Assembly (NCBI RefSeq): GCF_000485595.1
Contig: NW_014577359.1
Location: forward strand, 89,530 to 113,333
Source: Priapulus caudatus
Taxonomy: Eukaryota; Priapulida; Priapulimorpha; Priapulimorphida; Priapulidae
Direction: 5' to 3'
DNA length: 23,804 nucleotides
Positions 9,254 to 19,840 of the stretch are shown piece after piece. Every line of letters starts with the position of its first letter. The stretch's first letter is position 1. The translations under genes and the position numbers were made by a program. The notes beneath the pieces were generated by a model. The model ran no database searches. It saw only the letters and a program-made list of their open reading frames with translations, and was not told where the DNA came from.

Positions 9254-9413
9254 AAGGGTCGTTGTCGTATAATTAATGGCGTATAATATGTACCCGAGGT
9301 AACTATTTGATATGGTTAGGGTTAGGGTGTTAGGGTTAGGGAGTAGGTGTAGGCGACATACTCGTCGACACCTTGGGTACTATACTCGGGGTACATATAT
9401 GACAACGACCCTT
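9254..9413. mobile_element. MITE copy 4 (TTAGGG-core family, variant ends)
   Basis: Terminal repeats are AAGGGTCGTTGTCGTATA on the left and, inverted, AAGGGTCGTTGTCATATA on the right. Both are followed within 30 bp by a GTACCC(C)GAG block. The core (CTATTTGATATGGTTAGGG, then TTAGGG-like repeats and GGGAGTAGGTGTAGGCGAC) matches copies 1 and 2, whereas the ends differ after AGGGTC. It abuts the right end of fold-back element 1. Confidence 0.8.
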
Positions 9414-9941
9414 TCAGCTCTAGACTGCTATAGTTACTAGAGTTATATCATATGTGACCTGGTCAGTGGTCAAACAGCATGAAGTACAACTAGTAGTAGT
9501 AGAACTTAGAGCAAATAACAACAACAATAGCGACAGCAGCAGCAAAAACAACAACCAACAACAGCAGCAACAATGTCAATACTATGGCAATCAAAAACAA
9601 CGTCAACAAAAAGAAGAAGAAGAACGTCAGAACAGACGACCCCTGCGCGTCTAGCTCCAAGAAACGGTCTTGCTAGAGTTAGAAGACCATAGACAATCGG
9701 TCTCACATCCTGGTCGGGCTACTGCGCGTCATGCCCTAACAGGCCTTGCGCAGTATTCTTATAGACATAGACAAGAACAGCAGCAGCAACAACAACAACT
9801 ACAACAACAACAACAACAACACTGGGAATACTATGTTACTCTTCATTGCCATTGGAGCAATACCCGTGCCGAAGCTTGAGTCAATGAGTGTCTCATTAAC
9901 AAGTAGCTGATTGGTATTTTGTTATACTGTTTCACTCATAG
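9414..9941 (+). repeat. CAA/CAG low-complexity region
   Basis: Two imperfect trinucleotide tracts occur at about 9515-9612 and 9775-9822. On the plus strand they are runs of CAA, CAG and AAC, and open frames through them read poly-Gln/Asn. No splice border joins these frames to the exon at 9942 in a supported way, so I treat them as simple repeats, possibly intronic. A glutamine-rich exon cannot be excluded. Confidence 0.5.
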
Positions 9942-12421
9942 AAGTGCCAGACACAGCGTAGTTCAGAGAGGCTTAGAAATAAATCCAGGAAGAAATTCGT
10001 TCGTCCGTCGCGCAAAGATGTCTTTGACAGTATTGCTGATAGCCCAGCAAAGATCGGTCATCTTCAGCCTCGAAAGTTGATCAACAATTACACGAGAGAG
10101 TGAGTTATGTTAAACCATAGGTGTGTTTGTATTGTGTTGTGTATATCTCAGGCATGAGACATTTCTGCCGTTCGACAGATTTCAGGCCATTTTAGAACTC
10201 CAGAGACCATTTCTGAGATCAGTGTAAATTCGAGGATATTTTTTTGGGGTGGGGGTAAGAATACTTCTGTGGGCTCTGACGATTGCGTACATGTGAACAC
10301 ACTGTGACTCGGTAACTATTCGGAGCGCTTCTACTCGTATCATTGTCTTAATGTATGCTAAAGTTAAATGCTAGATTAAATTATGCTAACATAATGATAA
10401 ATAGGGCATGCCCCCAGACCCCCCTAGAGGTTTTGTGCCAGTCGCACGAGAATCTTTTTCCCTTTTCAGCATTTGTCTGTCTCATGCCTGATATCTGTGG
10501 GTTAAACCTAGTAGCTAGACATATATGCTGGACACATTGCTTTGAATGTCAGATGATTTAAAATGGCTATGGATATCTAGATACTATCCCTAGATACTAG
10601 CATTATAATTAATACATGATCAGTACATGTATTTGAATTACATGCAATAAAGATATAATAATAATAATAATAATAATTAATGAACAGTTACTTACTCCCT
10701 CTGTATTTTGTGATACAATCACGTGTTAGTTTATTCATTATTGCTCGATTTCCGATACTGTAGCATCTATTGGGTAATAATTTTAATGGCTACATTACCT
10801 TTGTGTCATGTTTTGCCTATAACCTCACGTACCTTACTACCTATCTCTTTTTGCAGGACACATTACTACAATGCTGAGAAAGGTCATGATGTGTTTGAAG
10901 ATGAATCAAGTTTAAGCGACTTTATTGTTGAGTCTGACGACAACGCCGATTATACTAGTATAGACTCACATGTTGAAGTAAGGCCAAAAGTATGCCACAA
11001 TTACAAGTTGTAGGTTCTAACATGCTAAAGGTCAGGAGACCCTTTTTCAAATAATTTTGCAATAATCGGTGTTTGATTTACATGGTAGAGTTTATACACT
11101 ATGTCTAATGGTAATTAATCTATCAATAAAATAGTTCTCAAAATGTTTAGAAAGAAAGGTACAACAACAATCATGCAGTTTTCAGATGGAGCTTTAGCTT
11201 TGTTAAAGTCTTAAACAGAGCTGCTAGCACGAACTGATCTTGCATCTTTAGATAAAATATAGTGTCTAATATTTATACTGTACATTACCAAGGTAAACCA
11301 TCTACTGATATAACCTTACAGCCCGACATCTATCCATGCAGAATGGCAAGGACACACCTGAGCATTCGGACACCATTGAGTCGGACACAACCCTGAGGGG
11401 ACGATACACTGGCAGCAAATGCATCTCAGACAGCAGCTCAGAAAGTGACAGCAGTAAAGGTGGTGATGAGAGCGAAAAGATATCTGCAGGATCCAGATAC
11501 CTAAAGAAGAGTTACCATCAAATCGCCATTCCATCAGATGATGATGAGCAGGATAAGGATGATGGTAATTAGAACATTTCCCTTCAATTTAGGAAACTAA
11601 CAAGTAATCAGCTAACTAGGTTTCAAAGTGGTAATAAAAGTAACAATATGGGCAAAATATGCATGAAACAGTGAAGATGGTCAGTTTTTTGGTGTGAAGT
11701 AACTGTCACTAATCTTTATATATAGCCAGCTGTTATAGGTTTATATTTGATTCAAACTTGTTTGTTCAATCTTCAACTTATTTAAATCGCCTCTTATTTT
11801 AGCTAACATTTCTTTATCCTCTCATACATACTTATCGAATGTTTCCCCTGTTGTAGCCTCACGTAATCTGAAGCAGGGATCTGGCACGAAGAGGAGATAC
11901 TCGTACATAAACAGCAGCACCAGTAGTAGCGAATCAGAGCAAGAGGGGATAAGAAAGGTTCTTGCTGATGAAGGCACTGATTGTGACAATGAGCAGGTAG
12001 GTTAATAAGTTACTAAATTCACTAGAGTGTGTTTGTACTTTTACTCTATTGATGACATCTATAACCAATTTCATACTTTGGCATTCTGTGCTCGAGTATT
12101 TCTACACTAGCCAAAGCAATTGTGTTGTAATTTTATTATTTTATATATTGCTAGGACCAGTACCTCGTTCATGGGTTCAATGTCAGTTAGAATGCATAAG
12201 ATGAAGATAGAGATGAATAAGTGTGAAATTTGTGAATAAATTAGAAATTCTGGATCCTGTCTTTGAATTGCTGAGAATTTATTGCGTTATGTTTGAAGGT
12301 CGTCAAACATTCAGAGCGGAATGTCAAACTTTGTGAGCAGCGAAGAGAGAAGAAGGAACAGATGTTTACAAAGCTTCGTGAGCAGAGGGACAGGCAACGG
12401 AATAAATCTGCCAGCAACAAG
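9942..12421 (+). CDS. Five exons of an acidic, Ser-rich protein, partial, unknown
   Basis: Five exons link without a stop and with matching phases: 9942-10099, 10857-10977, 11342-11564, 11857-11996 and 12299-12421 (765 nt, 255 codons). Borders are canonical, e.g. acceptor TTTCACTCATAG, donor GTGAGT at 10100 and acceptor TTTTTGCAG. The predicted chain starts basic (NKSRKKFVRPSRKDVFDSI). Acidic blocks follow (FEDESSLSDFIVESDD; SSSESDSSKGGDESE; AIPSDDDEQDKDD). It ends in a charged helix (EQRREKKEQMFTKLREQR). There is no start codon in frame in the first exon, so upstream exons are missing from the model. Reading past 12421 meets TGA at 12428. The acidic motifs faintly recall the linker ahead of the ERCC4 domain in FANCM, but no such domain follows; treat this as unassigned. 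It looks nuclear by composition. Confidence 0.55.
10149..10490. mobile_element. Non-autonomous DNA element in an intron
   Basis: The left end CAGGCATGAGACA is repeated exactly, inverted, as TGTCTCATGCCTG at the right end. ATATCT lies directly outside both ends (10143-10148 and 10491-10496), a likely 6-bp part of a target duplication. The interior has a GGGGTGGGGG run and the GGGCATGCCCCCAGACCCCC block (10406), with no transposase frame. It sits in the first mapped intron of the acidic-protein gene. Confidence 0.8.
10655..10679. repeat. ATA trinucleotide microsatellite
   Basis: About eight tandem ATA/AATA units in the intron between 10100 and 10856. Confidence 0.9.
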
Positions 12422-13559
12422 GTAACGTGACTTTCCTCGAATATAAGAAAAGACGGCAAAAGAGAGTAAAAGCTTTCGACACATAAATACCTACAGTTAC
12501 TTACCTGATTTACAAATAATATCAAGAATGTGTCACTACTACTAATGGAGATTTGTAGTAGTCGATAGCATGATATTACCCCGATTTATCTGTAAATATG
12601 TTTTGAAGTGACATTTTTGCCTGTATCCATCAATGTAGCTAGCCATCATCATCTATGTAAGAATTTTGTGCATAAAGGTGAATGACACACAAAAGCTGCC
12701 TTGTTCGATCCATGCATACCCATATTGACATCCCACAAGTGTGCAATGCGAGTAATATCATAGACTAAGAATATCTCATAGATAGGCTTGTTTGTGCTAA
12801 AACATGGCATTTATATTGGCAATCAGGAAATTGTAGTGGCTAAGTGTGTGTATACTAACATATATGACAGCTTTTCCTCGGGGGAGTGCCGTTTTAAACC
12901 TAAACCAATGTACTTATTTAAATGTGAGGCAACAGAAACAGTCGCATGTACAGCACTATATTGTGTGATGGGGGTTTACACTCTTTGGCAGTGTACGTCA
13001 TAATCATTATCATGTAGTGCACTCTACCGCAGCTATCAATGTTTTGCTAGAGCTGTAGTTATTGAGTGCTACCATGAACATATATCTATACTGTATTGAT
13101 ATGTTAATGGTCTTACTATATACTGTACTGCATGCACTACAGAGCTGTAAAGGTTATAATTATGGATCTATCTTGGTTAATTTTAACTCAACCGTGTTGA
13201 TTCAAAACGTACTGCTGACAGAGTTATAATTATGCATTGAAGCTTTTCGATTTTGTCATCTCATTAAAGTAAATAATCTCAAGTAGTTATTCCTGAACAC
13301 TGGGTTGCAAGTAAAGCTTTAGTTATTACAGCATTTTAATTTACAAGCACAAAGAATTGCAAATAAAGTCACAGTGTGAACTAATAGTGCAATGTGCATG
13401 GACCATAAGGCTGTACCGTAGCAGTCAGCATCGGCACCCCATCCCCTGGAAAATATTAGGAGTATCACTGATTTCAAATGTCGAGGATATATATTTAAGT
13501 ACACGTTGACATTATTGATAATAATATTGAGTATGATTGTAAATTAGCAAGATTTCTAC
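12422..13559. other. No gene recognised, AT-rich
   Basis: No splice-compatible continuation of the preceding gene is evident. The longest open frame (12788-13003) begins at TTG and shows no recognisable protein. Short direct repeats such as GTTATAATTATG (13154 and 13222) occur. Confidence 0.3.
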
Positions 13560-14710
13560 ATTAAACACGTTTCTTTTAGTAGAATACTATGTTAAAGTAA
13601 ATTTAAGTTTATTAGTGTAAATCAAAATGAGTTTTTTATTTAGAGTCTATAATTACAAACTTATTATTGTTTTGTCTTAGATAAGAATGTAAATAATATT
13701 TAAAGCCATAAATTACAAGTCAAACTTGCTGTTAGTAAATAAACCTGTGCAACCATGCACTTTGGTATGAAATACTTTATTCATGTTCATCTTGCTTTTG
13801 TGTTTTTTTCTTTTGCATATTCAGTATATTTCCAAAAATAACTTCAACACTTCAAGTAACACGTGCACATTTTGTGTACTTTTTCACAAATTGTAGAAAG
13901 CTGTCACAGGCACGTAGCTAGGATTTTATTTTAGGGGGGGGGCGGCAATGAGCACGTGAAGTGTGCGAATGACTCGCGCTTCCTAGGGTGTGGGTGCAGG
14001 GAGGGTGAAGGGTGGGGGTGCGCGAAGCGCGGAAGCTCTGACGTTTCATTAAATTATTAGAGAAAGAAGACGATTTGTTGTACCGTTCTTGACTCTTAAT
14101 CCTGAATTTTCAAAAATAATATTGGATTTATTGTTAAACAAGATTTCGATTTTTTTTTAGGATATCTTCAGAAATGAGCATCATGCATGTGATAAATATA
14201 TTGACGTTTAAATCAACCAATCACCAAACAATCAGCATTTCATCATAAGATTTCCATAATTGCTAGCAGGACTGTGTGACAGGTCAGACACACAATAAGA
14301 ATACACAAGTAGCACGTAGAGAATCCGACCCGCTGTACACAAAATATCCGTAGAGCTTGATAGTCATATTATTGTGTAGGTACGCATGATATGTTATGCC
14401 GAGCTGCATGAAAGGCGAACTGCGCTGGGCTTAAAGCTCATTTCACAAAATATTTTTAAATATTTAAAAGATATCTGTTGTTTTTTTTATAATCTTTTTA
14501 ACACAGTCTTTGTCATGTGTGTTTGTATGCTCCTTTTTCTTCCTACGTCCTCTTACTTTTTTCTCTTCTCTCTCTATTTTTTTTGGTCGGCGTTTTTGTG
14601 GGGGGGGGGCGACCGCCCCAACCGCCCCCCCTGGCTACGCGCCTGAGCTGTCATATAGTGTTAAATATTCCTGCAACAAATTTTCCCTTTATCAACCAGC
14701 TGTTTGCAAT
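13560..14710 (+). repeat. Duplicated segment, copy A (interrupted)
   Basis: With the hAT-type insertion at 13907-14645 removed, this about 410-bp segment aligns at moderate identity with 20600-20965. Shared landmarks in order are GAATGTAAATA, GTTAGTAAATAAACCTGTGCA, ATGCACTTTG, TTATTCAT, TTTTCACAAAT, AAAGCTG(T/C)CATATAG and CCAGCTGTTTG. The AATAAA at 13738-13743 is conserved in both copies, so these could be 3' ends of duplicated genes. Confidence 0.65.
13899..14653. mobile_element. hAT-type non-autonomous transposon with 8-bp target duplication
   Basis: The element is 13907-14645 (739 bp). Its ends are CAGGCACGTAGCTAGG and, inverted, CAGGCGCGTAGCCAGG (14 of 16 matching). AGCTGTCA flanks both ends exactly (13899-13906 and 14646-14653). 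CAGG-type ends plus an 8-bp duplication are diagnostic of hAT elements. Runs of G lie inside both ends (ATTTTAGGGGGGGGG; GGGGGGGGGCGACCGCCCC). No transposase frame is present. The paralogous segment at 20896-20908 reads AAAGCTGCCATAT without the insertion and serves as the empty site. Confidence 0.9.
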
Positions 14711-15303
14711 GGCCTTGGGTATACACACTGGCAGCACTAGTAAATAGCAGGACAGGTTTGCTGAAGGCCACTATAACTGCGACTGCATGGTAGGCAGTTA
14801 GGCATGTATTGTGATAACGCCATAGAATTCCAACAACACTGACATGCGTCAATGAGTGTTTGCAGAAGTCACTAGATTTTGTAATATTCTTAGAAACTTG
14901 TGCACCAGCAAATAAGTAAGTAACATTATTATTCGTAGCAGACTGGAATTATGTTGAAATATTAGTGGAATACTAGTTGTATTTTGAGTAGAATAATTTC
15001 ATTTGCTAGCATTGCTAGTACCAATAAGGCACTAATATTGGTATGACATAAACAGTTCAGGATATAGCTCTATTCCTCCCAGCTATAATAAGAACGATAA
15101 GACTGATCACGCCGTATTTGCCTACATTGTCCAATCTATGAAGTTTGTATGTAAACACACTGCTATAGGAAACGTTTCAACCTCGCCTCTTAATGATTTG
15201 CTATTTGCATATACTGTACCAGGATCTGTATATCCAAAGTGCTGCTGCTGTTACTGCTGACACGTCTAAATCGTATAAGCATCTGTCTGTTTATCTAGCT
15301 GCC
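14654..15303. other. Upstream region of the P450, no gene seen
   Basis: After the end of duplicated copy A (about 14710) no coding exon or repeat is recognised. An in-frame ATG at 15193 would extend the P450 by 37 residues ahead of its membrane anchor; the ATG at 15304 is preferred. Confidence 0.3.
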
Positions 15304-16506
15304 ATGAGTGCTGCTGCTGACCTGCTTGGATGGCTGGATGCTTCCACACTACTCGTCCTAGCTGTGTCTTTCCTCCTGGCCTACCGCTGGCTAAGATTCC
15401 CAAGGAATCTTCCCCCGGGACCGGCAGGTGCCCCTCTCATAGGCTACGTTCCCTGGCTGGGGAAACATCCATACCTTACGTTCACAGGTGAGGGAAAAAT
15501 TGCATGCTGCCTGACGTATTGCTGTATGTAAGCAGTCACGTTGTAGTGTAGAGATATTAAACTATATATGGCATGTACATCTATCCTTAGATATCAGTAA
15601 GTTACCAGGTATCGCAATGTTTGATCAGACTAAAAATGTATGTGATTAGAATACAAATAGGGGATCATAAACCAAGCTGTGGTGACACCCTGTCAGTCTG
15701 AAAAGGAACCCCTGAGTCGCTTGAAACGAGATTTTTTTCAATAGATTTTACGTAAGTCAATATTACATGTATGAGGGAGCAAGTCACAATTTTAGTAACT
15801 TGGAAAAGATTGGCTAACGTACAGTATGGTGGTGTACGAGTGCACGGGCTGTATTACATTATAATAAGCATAGTATTAGAGCATGTCTACCACGTACTTA
15901 TATCAAGCAATCTATGCTAACATTTATTTATTCCGTTATTTCATTTATGTCCGTTTTCCTGCAGAGTTAACTCGGACGTATGGAGATGTGTTCACTTGTT
16001 GGTTTGGTCCTGTACCGGTGATTGCTGTGAACGGCTTTGAGGCGACGCAGGAACTTTTAGTGACCAGGGGCCACGACTTCATGGACCGACCAATAGCCAA
16101 CGCGATGGCAGTTATACTGGAGAGCGATAAAGGCCAGTAAATGTGTTGTTCATTACTAGTCACCAGCACTGCCCCCTAGTGTAACATCTGTCTATCCAAG
16201 TATTGTCTATGCACTGGTCTGCCTTTATGTATGTCTGATATGTTATTTATGGTTATATATTTGCCTGTCACCTGTAGGCATAGTGTTTAACCCTTACGGG
16301 GACAAGTGGAGAAAGCTTCGTCGGCTCACCCTGTCTGCGCTGCGTGACTTTGGAATGGGGAAGGCTAGCTTAGAGGAGAAGGTGTTGGAGGAGATGGAGG
16401 CAGTCACTGAGGAATTCATGGCCACGCAGGCAAAACCCTTCAACCCTAAACGCATCTTCAAGAATGCAGCGTCGAATGTCATCTGTTCTATCAACTTTGG
16501 CAGCAG

Positions 16507-17150
16507 GTAATGTTTAAGGTTGGGTTGGGGTGTGGAAAGGGTGGGTGGGATGAGGCGGAGAAGAATGGGTATAGGAAGGGGAAGATCGAGAAGTTGGGTA
16601 AATGAGAAATAGGGTTAGCCGAAGAGTGGAGGAGTGAGGCAGAAAGTGGTTGGGATGGGGAAGGGAAGAGAGAGGTAGGGTTAGGAAGTTTGATGTGTCG
16701 TTGGATGAGACAGGCAGGGAACGAGGTAGATGGAGAGGAATGGGATGACACAAAGAGGCGTAGAGTTTATGCAGAGAGCAGTGGGGTGAGGCAGAGGGGG
16801 GATGGGGATAGGGAGGGTGCGAATGGGTGGGGAATAGAGAGGTAGGGTTAGGTAAAGAGGGGAGGAGTGAGGCAAGGAGGGTAAGCATTAGGCAGAGAAG
16901 AGTGGTATTACACAGGGACAGGTGGGTTGTGTAGAGAGAGAGAGAGAGGCGTGGTTATGTGGAGAGAGGGAGACTAGGGAGGAATAGGTGGGGTTATGCA
17001 GCGAGGGATGTGGTTATGCAAAGAGTGAGAGATTAAGCAGAAAAGGGTGGGAAGTGGAAGACGGGGGTGTGGTTAGGCAGCGACTGATGGTGAGGGAAAG
17101 TGATGAGTTGGGTGAGGCAGAGAGGGGTGGGGATGGGAGTTGTGGTATAG
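16507..17150 (+). repeat. Purine-only-like, G-rich tract in P450 intron 3
   Basis: For about 600 bp the plus strand is mostly A and G with many GGGTGGG, GAGGCAGAGAGG and TAGGGTTAGG variants, an irregular degenerate repeat. The minus strand is correspondingly a pyrimidine tract that opens long Ser/Pro/His/Leu frames with no protein character. A GA run lies at 16935-16949. Confidence 0.75.
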
Positions 17151-18041
17151 CTGCTACACATTATAAAGTAAATGAAACGCTGGTACGTAATGTAAAAGAA
17201 GAATGACGCTCGCATTTAAGTGAGTGTATTTGGTTATCTAATAAACTGTGACGTTTCTTTGTTTCTCTCAGGTATCAATACACTGACCCGAAATTTCAGC
17301 AGCTGCTTGACTTCAATGATTTTTTCTTCTCCCAGCCAGTGCAGGGTGGAATTGAAACCTTCCTGCCCTTCCTCGCTCCTCTTTTTCTCAGAATCCCAGG
17401 TTCCAGATTTCACAAGCTCTTGGCAGGCAGCAAACAGCTAGAGGGTTTCATTAATGAGGTGTGAATTTATTAATGAGTTCATTTATGGAGAGATGTTACT
17501 ACTATTTACTCTTCTGCTACTAGTGGCAACTTTCTTTGACTCTGTCTCAATTTCAGAGCCAGTTTACATGTTAATTATATTGTTATAATGTTATTTATTT
17601 TATGTAATTTATTTGTGTAAATAGTCCTAGAGTGTGCATGTAATAGGCCACAATATTGTTAATGGACAGAGTAAATTTCTCTAAGATGTGTACATCCCCT
17701 ATAACATATTACTAGAATATTGATAAAATATGAACGTAGCATATTTATTGTTTAGATTATCGAAGAACATAGAAACAGCTATGATGAAAGCAACATCAGA
17801 GACTTTATAGATATCTTTCTGAAGTACACCATGGATGCAGAGAAGGAATCCCCCAATATGAAGGAATGTGAGTGTGAGTCTCATGATGGACATAATACAC
17901 GAACATTAGAGCTGGATGATGGCAGGTTACTGCTCTGTATGAAAAAGCTGACACTCTCTAATACTATGTCTACACTTGTTGTTTTTCTATCGTAATAATT
18001 CTGCGTGTAGCATGAAAAAGCTCTGTTGGAAGTATGTTATT

Positions 18042-18064
18042 AATGCACGCACGCACGCATGCAC
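18042..18064. repeat. GCAC microsatellite in P450 intron 5
   Basis: Imperfect GCAC tandem (GCACGCACGCACGCATGCAC). A similar tract lies at 20507-20526. Confidence 0.8.
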
Positions 18065-18456
18065 ACATTCGTTCACTCGCTCATTTATTTATGAATTACA
18101 TTTTTAGTTACAACCGATAATTTGTTTCACATGATAATGGACGTTTTCGGAGCTGGCACAGAGACCACAGCTACAAGCTTTGCCTGGCTGTTTCTCTACA
18201 TGACTGCCTTTCCTGATGTGCAGAGGAAAGTACAGCAAGAAATCGACGAGGTAGATGTTTTTCGTTTACTCTTCATTTAGGGGAAGTTGAATCGCACGTT
18301 TGCTTAATAATAAAAGATACCTGTAATAATAACAGAGTGTGTTACTATACTATACGACGATGTTATACAGTGCACCTCACGTTCCCATCCCATGAATTTG
18401 TGAGGCCGTGTTTACCTGCCTGCTTGTGTTGGTTGATCAACATTTAGGCAGCCTGT

Positions 18457-18511
18457 AGATACTGTGTACTGTGTACTGTGTACTGTGTACTGTGTGTGTA
18501 TACTGTGTAGG
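18457..18511. repeat. TACTGTG tandem repeat in P450 intron 6
   Basis: About five tandem TACTGTG units followed by a degenerate remainder. An AT tract follows near 18576-18602. Confidence 0.85.
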
Positions 18512-19355
18512 TAGCATGCACTTAGTTGACCAGATACAGGTAAACGTGATAATAGTATAATACCAGGTGTGAATAATTATATTATATTATATATATATAT
18601 AATGATATATTTATTATTCTCCTCCTGATAATAGTAGTCATATAGGTCATCAATGGAGCTTTGGTAGAATCCTTGGTAACATCTTGTACTGTGTTTATGT
18701 TTGCAGACATGATGATGTTTGTTTAATGGAAATACTATATCGATTACACAAATCATCATAATTATTATGACTACACTCATACTGCCCGATGATATATAAA
18801 ATTTCTATCAGGGGTGAATAAAAGTAAATGTTTTTTCACTCATTTGTTTTCCTTATTTTGTTTTGAAATTTTTTTCTTGCAGGTTATTGGTCAGGGCAGA
18901 AGACCTTGCCTGAAAGATCGAGAACGGCTGGTGTACATGGATGCAGTTGTCCGAGTACAGAGACATGCCACTTGCACCATTCACAGTCCCCATCGGGCCG
19001 TAGAAGACACAACTTTCAGGAATTACAACGTGCCAAGGTTGTTGCTATGTAACTAAACAAATTCTATTATTGAACTTTCGTCCACATAGATCTTATATAT
19101 CGTTACGAAACATGAAATTGCAAGAATTTGCGCCCGGTTCCTTTTTTTTTTTTTTCTAGGCGTGCGTATATCTCGATGGTGATGTCAATTAAATTATTGA
19201 CGCAGCATTGCCTCTTCTAGGGCAGCTATGATCATGGTGAATCTGTGGTCGGTGCATCGCGATGGCAGGTACTGGCGACCGACCATTTATCCGGACGCTG
19301 GCTAGATGAACAAGGCCGGCTCATCAAGCATGATCAATACTCCTCCGACAGTTAA

Positions 19356-19840
19356 TCACAGCAAGCAGCCATGGTAACCAGCGCAGCACGAAGATAGCAT
19401 AATAGCAGCAGCAGCAGTGGTACCACGCAGCACTAGAGTACATAAACACAGCACAGCACAGGTACAGCGCAAGCATGGGCTGCAGCAGCACAGCACAGTA
19501 CACACAGCAGTACAGCAGCAGTAAATCACAGGCACAGGACCACGCAGCAGGGGGTGCGCAGCACAGCAGTATACAGCCAGCAGGTACCAGCGCAGGCCTG
19601 GCTGGCAGCCGCAGCACATGTACCACCAGCACAGTAGTACATAAAGCAGCACAGCAGTGTACCTAGCGCAGCATGGCTGCAGCAGCAGCAGTAGAGCCAG
19701 CAGTGGTACCAGCGCAGCAGGCTGGCACCGCAGCAGTACACAGCAGCATAGTAGAGCACACAGCACACAGCAGCAATATAGGAGCAGCAGCAGCACCAGC
19801 AGCAGCGTAGAGCACAGTATGACAGCAAGCAGCATAGACC
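19356..19840 (+). repeat. GCA/CAG-rich low-complexity tract after P450 exon 8
   Basis: An imperfect array of GCA, CAGCA and CAGCACAGCAGTACA-like words starts within about 15 bp of the last P450 coding sequence. It takes the place where the heme-binding exon would be expected. Open frames through it are Gln/Ser/Thr-rich on the plus strand and Leu/Cys/Ala-rich on the minus strand and look non-coding. Confidence 0.8.

Larger units (their letters stand above)
15304..19355 (+). pseudogene. Clan-2 (CYP2-like) cytochrome P450, probably decayed
   Basis: Exons 15304-15487, 15965-16132, 16278-16506, 17272-17458, 17756-17867, 18108-18250, 18883-19037 and 19221-19355 follow the CYP2 plan with matching phases. 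The protein starts with a membrane anchor (LLVLAVSFLLAYRWL) and the hinge PPGPAGAPLIGY, so it would face the cytosol on the ER as a heme monooxygenase. Helix C has WRKLR (residues 128-132) and helix I has AGTETT (309-314). Defects: the K-helix reads DAVVRVQRH where clan members have DAVIxExxRH, so the ExxR glutamate codon is missing. Exon 8 reads MVNLWSVHRD, then goes out of frame to TAG at 19303, while another frame resumes GRWLDEQGRLIKHDQYSS up to TAA at 19353. No heme-cysteine exon (FxxGxRxCxG) follows. Intron 2 uses a GC donor (AAAG/GCCAGT). Family is secure; loss of function is inferred, and assembly errors could mimic part of it. Confidence 0.85.

Noticed and set aside
9454-9879. Poly-Gln/Asn open frames as a gene
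   Set aside because: They lack an ATG-to-stop or splice structure that links to a recognisable protein and follow simple trinucleotide repeats.
12788-13003. 71-codon open frame after the acidic-protein gene
   Set aside because: It starts with TTG, has no recognisable motif and no acceptor in phase with exon 12299-12421 was found.
16491-16888. Long minus-strand Ser/Pro/His-rich open frames
   Set aside because: They are the pyrimidine complement of the purine-rich P450 intron 3; several frames are open at once.
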